NCBI GenBank assembly: GCA_021432635.1
Contig: MU270100.1
Span: 1 to 64,000, forward strand
Reading direction: 5' to 3'
Source of the DNA: Thozetella sp. PMI_491
Lineage: Eukaryota; Ascomycota; Sordariomycetes; Chaetosphaeriales; Chaetosphaeriaceae
Length of the DNA: 64,000 nucleotides
Each line of letters starts with the position of its first letter. Position 1 is the first letter of the stretch. Of this stretch, positions 21,568 to 33,062 are shown piece by piece. A program made the translations under genes and the position numbers. The notes under the pieces are model-generated. The model saw only the letters and a program-made list of their open reading frames with translations, had not been told where the DNA came from and made no database searches.

Positions 21568-23200
21568 CTATGATAAGTCGAGACTTGGGCACCTACATCG
21601 TGGGAACCATATAGTTAGCAGTTCTAGTATCCTATCTAGTTTACCTTCCCTGTTCACCACATTCTTGATAGCCAATGTGGTAATCAGTGGCGATATCCAT
21701 TCGCCGTACCGGTTGCTCTCCATCGTATCCAGAGCGGCATCATCGACTGCACCAACATCTACGACCTCAAGGCTCGGCAACAGATTGCAGAATGCTACCA
21801 AATTGTTCAGTGGTATTATCTCACGGTGTCTGACCCCTTCGAACGGCATCCAGTAAGTGAAGATAGTGTGGCCCAGGATCAAAGTCTTTAGTCTCGGCAA
21901 CCCAGTCGCAATGTCTCGGAAGAGGTCCAAGTTCATTGTAGTACCTAGAAAAAATTGGCGCTGCTGTGACTCGGAGCGTCTGAAACTTTGGTAAAGGCAG
22001 CAACACGGCCAGACCATTTTGAAGGTCTGCCGGCAGAGTCTTCGGGCTCGGATATCCGTCCAAGTCCCAGCTCGTCACGCGCCGCTGGCCACCCGCCAAG
22101 GCGAGGACCTCAGGATCTTCCAAGTCGCAATTTTGGCTTACTGATTTTGTTATCCTAAGGAAACTCCGGCCGGAGATAGAGGGGTTGAACTTGAGACTAA
22201 GAAGGCGAAGTTTGGGACCATCTAAAATTTTGAAGAAGAATTGTGGAGGCCACTTCCTACACGGTTCGGCCAAAACGGTCAGCCCCTAAGAACTCCCTGG
22301 GGGGAACGAGGACGGGGACGGGGATATGCACGTCCACCCGTCAATGGTCCTCTCAGAACAAACATGACGAGAGCATAGGTAAGGCCTGAAGGTAGTGAGA
22401 TCGAGCCAGAGCTGGGTGAGAGAAGCAAGGTATTTCTTGCCCTCCAATGCTTCTACCTCCGGCAGGTATCAGTCTCGGGACAGGTCGATGGTCAAGCTCT
22501 GCAGGGTTGGGATGGTCAAGATCTGAGGAAGGAGGCCGTGTCTCTCATATGCGATACCTGCGTGCCAAGCCCAGGAAGCGCGAGATGGAAAGCTCAACTG
22601 TCGCAAGGGTGCCTGCTCAAGCAGCTTAGGCGATATTATGTCGGTGTGGCGGCCTCGACCATACAGATATTCCAAATTCGAGGGAAGTGGAAGACTCTCG
22701 AGGAACTTGCGAGTAACGCTTTCTGGCTTTTTCTTGTAGCGCAAGATCATGATGCGAAGATACTTCAGGTGTGCCGCATTGATCGTGCCGACGAGAGGCA
22801 ATAGGGCCGCGTCGTGAACGTGGTTCGCCAGGATTTCTTGCAAGTTGGGTAGAAACTGAGAGGACTTGGGTCGGACTCACGCGATATCTCCCCATATCTT
22901 GTACCATGGCCAATTATCTCTGCCACCATTTCCGTTCCTGAGATAAGCACCAGGTACCCCTTCAACTTTTTGTTCCCCTCCTTCAATAGGTAACCTGCGA
23001 ACTTTGGCGCTGCATTGGGCAAGCCTCCGAACATCCTCCACTGTGACCCTCTCTCCCTGCTCCTTCTTTGGAAGGCAGTGCAAGAGGGTCGAACGGCACG
23101 GGATTGTCTCCCATAGGCGAATCGTGACGGGTATCAATAGCGCCTTGCAGGTCGTAGCTAGTCGTACAAGATCTCGATCTTCGAGGAGCTCGAGAATCAA
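21568..23200 (-). CDS. F-box/leucine-rich-repeat-like protein, probably damaged
   Basis: The first part (from 23200) is an F-box: ILELLEDRDLVRLATTCKAL followed by LIPVTIRLWETI. Downstream, LRR-like segments appear in several frames: FLPNLQEIL, LKYLRIMILRY, LEYLYGRGRH, LQSLTIDL, LTQLWLDL, LRLLSLKF, FQTLRVTAAPIF, LPRLKTLILGH, LPSLEVVDVG. An intron from GTACCT (in EGG|GTACC) to CTCAG|TTTCTACC joins the F-box to the first LRRs in phase. After that an in-frame TGA (22469-22471) separates LTIDLSRD from YLPEVEALEGKKYL, and the frame shifts by one base at an A6 run (21949-21954). Such proteins serve as SCF ubiquitin-ligase substrate receptors. Either small introns are missed or the gene is decaying; the 5' end is also unresolved. 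Confidence 0.55.
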
Positions 23201-24082
23201 GACCTGAATGTCGTATATTTACCAAGTAGAATGCATTTTTAGCAGATGAGCACGAGGTCGAACATAACTCTTCTTTGGATGACGAGTCAAATTCGATTTA
23301 TATAACTTACGGATAGATACGTACCTAATTACTCACCGTGATATAGCTACGGCTGTCGATATGAACTACTACCACAAACTGCGCCACTTTGTAAGGACAT
23401 GGGATGGCCCCCAAATTTGTTTGGGGGCGGAGAGTGCGGCCACACTTGCACCCACGAGTGAAACCTCCTCGCGGCTATCCGTGTGGGCGGCGCACCAGAA
23501 GACAGTGGCAAAACCCGCATACAATACGCTACTAGGCCCCGAGCCTCTTACCATCTCAACTACACTTCAGTTCTATTCTAGGTTGGACCGCTTCCCCGCA
23601 TCACCCGCAGTCGGCGCAGGTCTGACACCTTGACCGGAAACTTGGAAGATGATGAAGTCGCAGAAAGGCCTCCGGAGCAGCTCACTCGAGCTGCATTTGC
23701 CTTAAACGCATGAAACCGTATTGCGACTGTGATTTGGAACACAAAGATTATCTACTTCACTAGCTTAAGCGTTTTGAACTAGTCGGTGTTTTGGCCAAGT
23801 CCAATCTGCCAGTCAGTTAGTAACAACATGCTTGGCACGACTTTGGCGTATATACCGTGCAGAACTACTAGCCTTAGAATGGCAAAACTGCCTTATTCGG
23901 GATGAAACACTATGCAACGTATTTGGGCAGATGCAGACAGCCAATAACCGGTATAATAACTGTATTCCAACGTCATCCCGTGTTGTCGTCCGTATTAAAA
24001 TGCAGCTTGTTCAAAGTATTTCCTTCCTCGGCAGCATGAAAAACTATCGATATAAGCGAACAGACTTCGGGTGGCCCGTCTT
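23201..24082. other. Intergenic region between F-box and DUF3433 genes
   Basis: AT-richer sequence with no convincing open frame on either strand. A GTGAGT word on the minus strand near 23331 could be a donor of a 5' leader intron of the F-box gene, but no start codon fits in front of it. Confidence 0.45.
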
Positions 24083-27000
24083 CTAAACTGGGGTGACTGG
24101 CTCGACAACTGGCTTGACAACTGGCTCGGCAACTGGCTCGGCAACTGACTGTGCAACTGGTTCGGCAACTGGCTGTGCAACTGACTCGGCAACTGGTTGT
24201 ACAACTGGCTCCGTAATGCCTGAATTGCGAGCTCTGTTCTTCCGTTCATAGTCAATGCTTGCTTTCTTTGTTCCCAGTACCCCAATCATTTCACCAAAGA
24301 TGTACTTTTTCCCTATAGATATAGTCTGTCTGTCACGTTGTGCACTAGTGAGGACAGAGGATCCCTGGAAATCCTGTACCACGGAAGAATCGCATACGTA
24401 GTAGATCGCACCGAGGAGCCTGCTTTCGTCCAGGGGCATGTGAGGGTATCGGATGAAGAGAGACCACAGCCCTAGCACTGCAATCATTACCCCCATGACC
24501 CCGACAGTGGCCCAAGCGTATACTAAATGCGCCATCCATGTCTGCGACACATTGAATGGTATGTTGGAAAGGGTGATGGGCGCAAGCTTCGACAGTATCG
24601 CGCTAAAGGCAATGCTGGCTACGACGCGATCGCCGCGCAAGATCGCCGGCCCCAATCCAAAAAATGGGTTTGGGCACGGCGACACCAGGATAGAACTCCT
24701 AGCGGTCTGCGGCTGTCTCGACATACGTCGGAAGGCATCTGATACCGATACCCCTGTTTTCCCAATCAAAGGCCAGTCAGTATAAGGCGATTACAGAATA
24801 CGGAGGAGAGACGACTCACGGGAATATAAAAGGCCCCAAAGCAAGGAAATCGCGACTCCGGAGCTTGAGAACAGTGCGCGGACTCCGAATTCCTGGTTAT
24901 CCATAAACCATTCAAAAGGGTCGGATATATCTCGCCTGTTGGTCTCATAGAAAAGGATGACGCCGAATAATGCAGATAGCGTAAATCCGAGTATGATTTG
25001 GACGGCATATCTGCGAGACGGAAGCCACTGGAACCAATGGCGCTTGGGTTTTGTGCTCGCCTGCAGCTTTTCCCCCTTTCGTTCGGGTTTGGCTTTCTTC
25101 GTTTTCGTTTTCTGTATACTGGCGCTTCCCGGTATCTGCGTAGCTAGAATTCCATATTCCCGATCGGGGTCGTCACCGGAGGCATAATAGCCTAGCGAAA
25201 AGGTGTAATTACCGAGATGCTGGGCGAGATGCCTCATTTTGAGCAGCTTCTCATCGCTGCCTAGATCTACGCCCTGAAATACTCGCCTCGTCTCGGGATG
25301 CTGCATTAGAGAGCACACGGACGCGACGGACCAGGGCGGCGAGGCGACACCAGACCGCCACCGGTATAAGAAAAAGCATACGGCTGCGAAGACAAGCACC
25401 ATGAATCCAAGGAAGCCTTCTAGTACCCTAATAGGAACGGTGAAACGGGCGAGCACCATGTAACACCCACTGAAGGTGCCGACATTGCAGTCGCCGTACA
25501 CCTTTAAGCCGATGGTTTCGCTGGAGAGGGGCACTAGCATGTTGGAAGTGATGACCAATATGTCGCTAAGCAGAGACAGAGGTTCCCGAAATGTGAACAA
25601 CAGCCGCCAGCTGTGGATAAGTGCCCCCGGGCCGCCAGTAGATAGGCAAAGCGAGTCTCTCGCTAAGGCACCTTTTGGTCGGGTCAGAGAGTGGAAAGGG
25701 ATGAGGGCCTTCAGATCCGAGTCCACGATCTGCAGGAGAATAGAAAGCCCTGTCGCTAGCAGTACGGGCAACGCTGAACCAATAACATACTCGGTGGTCG
25801 TCAGAGGATGGAAATACACTTGGCTGCTGCTAGCGACAGACGTGTTGAGCGCACCGGTGGGTCGGACGCTAGACGCGGGGATCGAAACTGTGCCGGTCCG
25901 CGTCACTGTTGCCGTCGGTACGCCTTTGGAATCTTTCAAAGTGTCGATTTGCTCGAAGACGGTGGCGGTAGGGTCACCGTTGAAATTCGTCAGAGTACTC
26001 ACGATTTCTGCCATTACCGTACCTGTTGCTCTGCCGTTCTGGCCCCTTAGGATGACAGGCTGCTCGGTGATTGTGGCGGTGGGCACGCCGTGGGCGTCTG
26101 TCAGAGTGATCACCTCGGCAAGAATGGTCGTCTCAGAGGTGTCATCACTGACGGTGACCCAGTCCAATTTGATCGTCGCCGTTGGGCTGCCAGCAGGATC
26201 CCGCAGTGTGAGGAGTTCTTGTTTGACAGTTGCGGTAGGAGTACCGTTGGAATCTCGCAGCGTCACGAGTTGCTCAACCAGCGTCACGGTCCCTGCCCCA
26301 GACTCCGGGTCCCGTAACGTGAGCAAGTAGCCTGTGACCGTCTCGGTAGGCACACCCAATTCGTTTTCCAAGGTCACAGTGGTAGGTGTAAGGGGGACTG
26401 CTCTGGTGACCGTGGCAACTGGTGTGCCAAGAGAGTCTAATAGGGTTTGTGGTGCTTGAACAAACGTTTGATCGGTCGTGAGAGTGGCTGTCGGAATTCC
26501 TGCGGAATTCGTGAGCACACTAGTAACCTCCCTAGCGAAAGTGAATGAATCCGGTGCCCCTTCAGCCAACTGATCGGTCGGAATGGCCTGTGGCTGCCAC
26601 GTCGTTGTTGGTGCTGCACTAGTCGCTTGTGGGGGCTGCAACGTCGTCTCGGGGGTAGACTGTGAGTCGGGTAGTGGGCACTTTGTGGCACTTGCAAGTA
26701 CTTCTTCAAAAAGAGTTCCAAAGGTGGGCACGATGGTGTTGGCAGCACCCGGACGTGCCTCAAATACAGTCGGTTTGCCCTGGACTATTTCTGCTATCGC
26801 ATTCCACGACGACCAGCACTCTGTATTACTTAACACTATAGCTGGCCCCTCACATATGATGTGGCACCCCTCAAAGGGCGATCCGTCGGATGAGTCGTCA
26901 TACTCTGCGTAGTAGATATGAGGTTGGTAAAGAACGCTGTACTCGTCGTCCAGATCCGCAAGTATATCAAGGAGCCCGGTCCCGAGATCATCGGGCGTGA

Positions 27001-27772
27001 AGGTGGAAAATTCAAAAAGCTCTACCGTTTCTTCTCCCTTGTAAATCCAACCCACAAAGTTGAACCATGCAAATTTTCGGATGCCATAGGAGCCGTAGTT
27101 GTCTGGGTCCTCGTACCGTCGACTAAGGGAAACGTTCGACAGCACCAGCTTGGCTGGTCGATAATCGATTTTGACCTCCTCTCCATATCTAGGATTATCG
27201 GTCGGTGCTGGCAAAGAACTGTCTGTGGTTTGCGCTCCTATTGTCGTGTTGCCGCTAGCCAGGGTCGCTGAGATGCCGGTGGTGGTCGACTGTGCAGTGG
27301 TTGTGCTGTCGAGAGCAGCATCTGATCGAGACTCGTTGAAGAAACGCCGGAACTTTGGGGCAGCTTGGCCTTCGGGTTGTTGGCGTGATTGGCTTGGATA
27401 ACCCGGCGACGGCACCTGAGCGCGGGGCATTTGCGTTTGCGTGGGTATCGACCGGGCCACAAGAGGAGCTGACAACAGCGGGGCCAGGGGTCCGTTATCC
27501 ACCCCATCATGGGGGATAGCGCGACGGTCGGTCGCACTGGGGAGGACAAGACACGCATATTCAAGGATGCAGAGGAGGCCGATAATGTAGAGGCCTAGGA
27601 ATCCTAGAAATGGCGCTCGTAATGATATTGGCCGATAATTTGGCACATGCCTAGTCGTTCGACGTCCCTTTTTACCGCGGCGTGCCGCCTGACACCCCGC
27701 CGGCTCGCTGCGGTTGGCGTTCATGGGGTCGTTCGGGCTACTCATCGCGTCTGTGTCAGCATGCGTACACAT
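24083..27772 (-). CDS. DUF3433 multi-pass membrane protein with Pro/Thr-rich repeats
   Basis: Two exons, 27772-24820 and 24753-24083, joined in phase (donor GTGAGT), give 1207 residues. An N-terminal membrane segment (LGFLGLYIIGLLCILEYACL, about residue 55) leads into a long extracellular region. Its middle carries about ten units of roughly 20-24 residues with the theme TLxDSxGxPTATV (for example LVTLRDSNGTPTATVKQE). The DUF3433 module follows: EYVIGSALPVLLATGLSILL, then SLTRPKGALARDS, and further membrane segments. Exon 2 holds a second set (VYAWATVGVMGVMIAVLGLW). The tail is a run of VAEPVAQP-type units encoded by a 12-bp minisatellite. The topology suggests a cell-surface or wall-spanning protein; the function is not known. 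Confidence 0.88.
24088..24213. repeat. 12-bp coding minisatellite
   Basis: About ten imperfect copies of a 12-bp unit (plus strand AACTGGCTCGGC and variants with ACTGTGC and GTTGTAC). On the minus strand the unit encodes four residues, mostly VAEP or VAQP. The unit length keeps the reading frame, so copy number can change without breaking the DUF3433 protein. Copies differ mainly at one or two positions, suggesting recent expansion. Confidence 0.8.
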
Positions 27773-29802
27773 CCACGGCTTCGAGCCATGGTGGCATGAT
27801 ATATATAACTACAGGCAACATTATTGACACCTGGAGGAAGGCCATATCCTTATTAAGCCATGAAGCCAACCGACAACTTTCTTCTGCTTCAGTAGCTATA
27901 ATAGACCTATGCAAGCCAACGATACGATTACTCAGACCCCTAGGCAGCGCTAAGGTCTAGTAGGTATGGTATCACCTCCGTTGTCAGCGGGTCCAATCCA
28001 TCCTCCCATAGCTGAAGCGTAGGCTCGGCCTCAAGTGGAACCGCTCCAAGCGAAGGCAAATATGGTATCGATCCAAGGGGGGAGGGGGCTAAGAGCTGCA
28101 CGGCCCCGCCGCTAGCAGCCGTTCTGCCCCCAACAATCACGTAAGCTCCCTTCTGAGGCTGGCCACTGCTGCCACCTGGAGTTGTCAAGAGCGACAAAGG
28201 AGATCGTGAGGAGATAATTAACTCTTAAAAGAGACTGAAGGGGAGCGCCGGTTCCTCGGAGCCTGCAGCCCATAAAGGAGTGACCCTAACAAGTCATCGC
28301 CGGCGAATGGTCGATGTAAGGTTGCCTCCGAAGTCTGGGCTCGAGCGACTGCCTTTGTTTGCAGGTATACTTGTCACGATCCGAGAGCTGATGCAAATAT
28401 TTGTTCTTTTAGACAAAACTCTCGGCGCTTCCTGCTGGGCCTGGTCGCATATTGAGGAGATTGGTGTTCGCGTGGTTGTATGATATTCTCGCCGAAGCAG
28501 CTAGCCCCGAAGCACACATATAGGTAGTCGTGAAAGGTACCAGGATATCGAGATTGTAGCTGGTGAGACGTTGGATGGCAATATTATTGTAAAGTCCCTC
28601 AGCCGTAACTTGGTCAGAAGGTTGAGTAGGGCTAGAAGATCTCGAGTCCACCCCCTGTAACTTGGCGCCCCAAGGGAAGAAGGAAGGCGCGACAGGTGCG
28701 GCCGCCTGGGGAATCTGGCTTTAAGCGAGGAGCAAAAGTCTAGCTCTCAAGGCTGTAGTAGCTGTCTGCTACATGGTTAGAGGCAATATATTGGCAAGAA
28801 TTACGAATCGTTTCACGACCAAGATAAACATCTAGCCTATCGGGACTACCGTGTTGGTTGGGGGCCACATTTTAGCCCTGCATTAAGCTCTCTACTAACT
28901 TACCCTGGCCCACACAAGAGCGACGCTGGTATTTCTGCGGCTGCCTAAAGACGCCCAGCCACTGACGGGCATTTGGCAAGCGTTGCGCTCGATAACGGAT
29001 AGCCTGGACTCACGAATGATCCGCAGTTCACATACGGCCACGGATCTATTGCTCCTAGGGCTGAACCAGGCTGGAGGAGGGATAGAGCCGTTGCGACAAT
29101 TTCTGCATCCCTCGGTGTGATTAGGCTTAGACTTGCCCACATACCGATGGAGATAAGTGGTGAATCACCCCTCTTCCCGTTCACTCTCTCACTTTCTATC
29201 GTCCACGGATCTATTCCAAAATTCGACAGAAAATAAAGCATGCTACAGTCATAGTCGAAACGGCTTCCTCTTTAGAGCGCCTTGCGAATGATCTCGACAC
29301 GGATCTTTTAGCTCCACCCCAACCGCTACTTGAGGCTAATTATAGAGATAGCCTTTTTCGACTGACACTGCCCTACTTTACATCTACAGCAGCCAGGTGC
29401 AAGAAAGGCTCTAATCATCTAGTACAGTGCGCTGAAAAGAATTGCACTGGTAATAACCTACAGGGATCGGCGAAACAGCAAATAGGTCAGTACATTAAAT
29501 TAAAAATAAATGCAACTATCTAATTTCTCACACATCACTTCCACCTATTGATTCCTTTACCGGCTCAGATTGTGCAGGATAGTTCTATTGTATATCTACG
29601 ACTTTAAAGTTATTGACCAGTCTCCGCCGTCAAGACTGTAAACTTACTATTAACAAATTATAGCACTGGGTTAGATCTTTGATCCATATATCTACTGGCA
29701 TCTCGGATGGAGCAAGGCTAATGTTTTGGAGCGATACGGGGCGTTAAAGATCAGAAGGAGACACCTCATAGAATATATCCTGATAAGAAGTACTATATGT
29801 AA
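27773..29802. other. Intergenic region between DUF3433 and HET/NB-ARC/TPR genes
   Basis: About 2 kb with no supported gene. Short minus-strand frames (27940-28197, 28409-28651, 28895-29241) show no domain. The part after 29280 becomes AT-rich (for example the ttaaattaaaaataaatg tract near 29494), as in a gene-poor or mutated repeat stretch, but I recognise no transposon family. Confidence 0.5.
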
Positions 29803-32800
29803 CTAACAGTTATTGAGTCTTGAGGCAAGCTGCTGATACCGCCGACTTCGAATCCCATATACTTTTTCTACGCCATCCATTGCGCGAGCGTAGTATAGCC
29901 TTGCTTCTTCCGTCTTCCCCAATTCATCTAGCAGACATCCAAGATTCTCTAATGGATCCAGAGCAGGAGGGTAGATACTCACCCTTTCGTCCCCCATTGC
30001 CTTCTCGTACCCTTGGAGTGCCCGCTTGTATATAGCCTCGGCATCGCTTAACCGGCCTTGCTCTTCGTAGAGAACCCCCAGATTATTAACTGTTTGGAGC
30101 GTTGACGTATGTTCCGGTCCGAATGCCCTCTCCTTCCCATGGAGTGATCGCTCGTACATAGCCTCGGCATCGCTCAACCGGCCTTGCTCTCTGTAGAGAT
30201 TCCCTAGATTATTGACTGCATAAAATGTTGACGTGTGTTCCGGTCCGAATGCCTTCTCGTACCCTTGGAGTGCCCGCTCGTACATAGCCTCGGCATCGCT
30301 CAACCGACCTTGCTCTTGGTAGAGAACCCCCAGATTATTGACTGTGCGGAGCGTTGACGTATGTTCCGGTCCGAATGCCTTCTCCTTCCCATGGAGTGAT
30401 CGCTCGTACATAGCCTCGGCATCGCTCAACCGGTCTTGCTCTCTATAGAGAGTTCCTAGATTATTGACTGTATAGAGTGTTGACGTGTGTTCCGGTCCTA
30501 ATGCCTTCTCGTACCCTTGGAATGCTCGCTCGTACATAGCCTCGGCATCGCTCAACCGGCCTTGCTCTCTGTAGAGTGTTCCTAGGTTGTTAACTATATC
30601 GAGTGTTGACGTATGTTCCGGTCCTAATGCCTTCTCGTACCCTTGGAGTGCCCGCTCGTACATAGACTCGGCATCGCTAAACCGGCCTTGCTCTTCGTAG
30701 AGAACCCCTAGACTATTGACTGTGCGGAGCGTTGACGTGTGTTCCGGTCCTAATGCCTTCGTGTACCCTTGGAGTGCCCGCTCGTACATGGGCTCCGCAT
30801 CGCTTAAGCGGCCTTGGTCGGCGTAGAGATTCCCCAGATTATAAGAGACCCACCAATCCTCTCCTTCTAGGCAAAGTACCCTTTTTGTCATTTCAACGCC
30901 GCGATTTGCATGCTGTAGCAGACGCCGTTGCACCTGCCAATATTCTGGCTCCCTATGGTCCGGCACATGTCTTGCTACACACCTGATTGCCAACCGTACC
31001 ATCTCAAAATCTGTCTCCGAATTCAATACGCACACCATCCAGGAATGTACGCACCCGTGGACATTGTATCCTAGGGATTGCGCTCCACACTCCTTGGTCG
31101 CTGGGTCTGCGTCCACAAGCCCATGACTGCATAGCAATCGCATCGCAGAGTCGAAAGCAATACGATCCTTAGTCAAATCACCCAGCCAACTAACATTATC
31201 AAATTCCCCTTGCTTTAGAAGCTCATACCATAGGTCTTCGTTGCTGAAATAGGCCCACAATCGAAGCAACATCGCTGCAGCTTGGCTTCGTCGCTCGATG
31301 TGTCGGAAAGAGATATTCCATGTTGAGAACATGGCATGATCGTACGTTAGGAGCTGTGGACTCGCCTTCTGCAGCTGCAACCAGGACTCCTGATAAAGCT
31401 CGAGGTATTCGGCCCAGCTGGTCGAAACCTGGTCAAGATACGCACCCGCCGTCGAGAGAGCAAGGGGCAACCCATCAAGACGCGTCGCGACCTGGACTGC
31501 CGCCGCATCTGAAGGTAGTCGTTAACAGAGCACCGGCTTAGGGTGGGAAAGAACCTACCATTCTTAAGGTCTTGCCGATGCGATGTAGAAGCTAAGATCG
31601 CTAGGCTGTCTTCTACATTTAATATTTTTCCTAACCGCACAATCTCTCCGAGAGGAACTAAAGACGATCTTGTCGTAATCAAAATAGCTCCATGGTAGCT
31701 TTCGGGAAAGAACAGCCGGATATCAAACGCCCTCGATGTTGGCACATCAATCTGGCTTGCGGTGGTTTCGAGCAGGCTCCCCATCGTAGCCCCGCCTATC
31801 TTGTCGATAAGATTGTCCCTGCTGAGCTCGGGGTCGTCGTAGTTGTCGTAGACAAGGAGCCAACGGTCGTTCTGCGCCTCGTCTAGCCACTGCTTGACAG
31901 CGTTCACGATGGCATTGGCGTCTCGGCTTTCCACGGCTGTCTTGATGTAGATGAACGTTGGGTGCTGACGCAGGATCAAGTCAGCCGTCCGCGCAAAGCT
32001 TTGCTGCAATGTTGTATCATTTCTCGCGTTAAGCCAAATTGTTGCCGAATAATGCGACTGGTGGTGCCTCAGGTACGCGATCGCGAGCTGCGTTTTGCCC
32101 ATCCCGCCCATTCCCTGCAGGACAGCGGTGCGACGCCCGTCGGCCTTTCCTAGGATCGCATGCAGTTGCTCGAGCTCATGTATCCTACCAATAAAGCGCG
32201 TCACTGCTGTCACTTCTGTTAAGCGAAGTGGAAGGGCGAACGTATCGAAAGAACTGCTGTCTAGGGCCGATTCTATGATAGGCTTTGTGGTCCCCGAAAG
32301 GGTTTGATCTTGTCGCCCAACTTTGTCAACGGCCTCCAGCAACCGGTTAAATGCATGGTCTCTGCCTTCGCCGTATATAAGTGGGATAAAAACGCCAAGA
32401 ATACCTAGCATTGCGTATGCCTTATCTTCTTGGCGCGTAGTCTCGCGTTTCTCCATCCATGCCATTCGCTCCTGAACTGTGAATTCAAAGAGAGGTTTCC
32501 CCCGAAGCGCCTCGAGGGAGAGGCCCGCCGCCCTGTAGATGTAGTTTTCCAAGGATCTCCGGTTCCCAAGGCATATGCCTTCTTTTGAAAAGAATTCAAC
32601 CGATGCCGGAGCGATCAGCTCCTGGAGGGTCCATCCACGAGTGAACCATCGGCTACCCAGAAAGGCCGCCAGCCATACCGGCTCGGAAGACGTGCCGATA
32701 CTGCCCGATACGGGTGCCGAGACGTCGGCGAGATAGACGTAGCATTTAGCTGCGTCGCGATACCAGCGAAACATAGAGTTGATTGCTTCTTGGAGCTCGG

Positions 32801-33062
32801 CGCTGCTCGACTTGTCGATGCAGCAGGTATCGACCCAACAAAATCTCAACCCATCACGCCAAGCCTGTTCTGCGCAAAATCGTATTTTTGAATATCCTAG
32901 CTTGCCACTGCCTGTGCTGCTGCTCATCTCGCTGAAGGTAACCTCGTCGTCTCCCCATGTATGCGAAAGTATAGCGTACCGAGGGACATTGGCGATGAAG
33001 TCATTCGCCAAGCTGATCTCCCCGGCATTATTTCGCTCCAAGAGTCGCATCGTGAGAAGCAA
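29803..33062 (-). CDS. HET/NB-ARC/TPR protein (fungal NLR-like STAND protein)
   Basis: Two exons, 33062-31559 and 31508-29803, join in phase across a 49-nt intron to 1069 residues. The N-terminus is a HET domain of the short class: RYAILSHTWGDDEVTF (about 29-44), FCWVDTCCIDKSSSAELQEA (about 74-93), WFTRGWTLQELIAP and the EDKAYAMLGILGV motif. The NB-ARC domain follows: P-loop GMGGMGKT at 317-324, Walker B WLLVYDNYDDP, an RNBS-B-like ILITTRS, and GLPLAL just after the intron. The C-terminus has seven close 42-residue TPR units (NNLGxLYxEQGRLSDAEAMY) plus one diverged unit. This architecture senses ligands through the repeats and signals through HET, in allorecognition or immunity. Met codons at residues 1 and 5 are both possible starts. 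Confidence 0.93.
29960..30850. repeat. 126-bp tandem repeats encoding the TPR array
   Basis: Seven 126-bp units in a row in the 3' part of the HET/NB-ARC/TPR gene, each encoding one 42-residue TPR. Long blocks such as CATAGCCTCGGCATCGCT recur unchanged in most units. Two unit types, one ending ALQGYEKA and one ending SLHGKEKA or SLHGKERA, alternate in the distal half, which suggests duplication of a two-unit block. Such internally homogenised arrays are typical of fungal allorecognition genes under diversifying selection. Confidence 0.88.
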
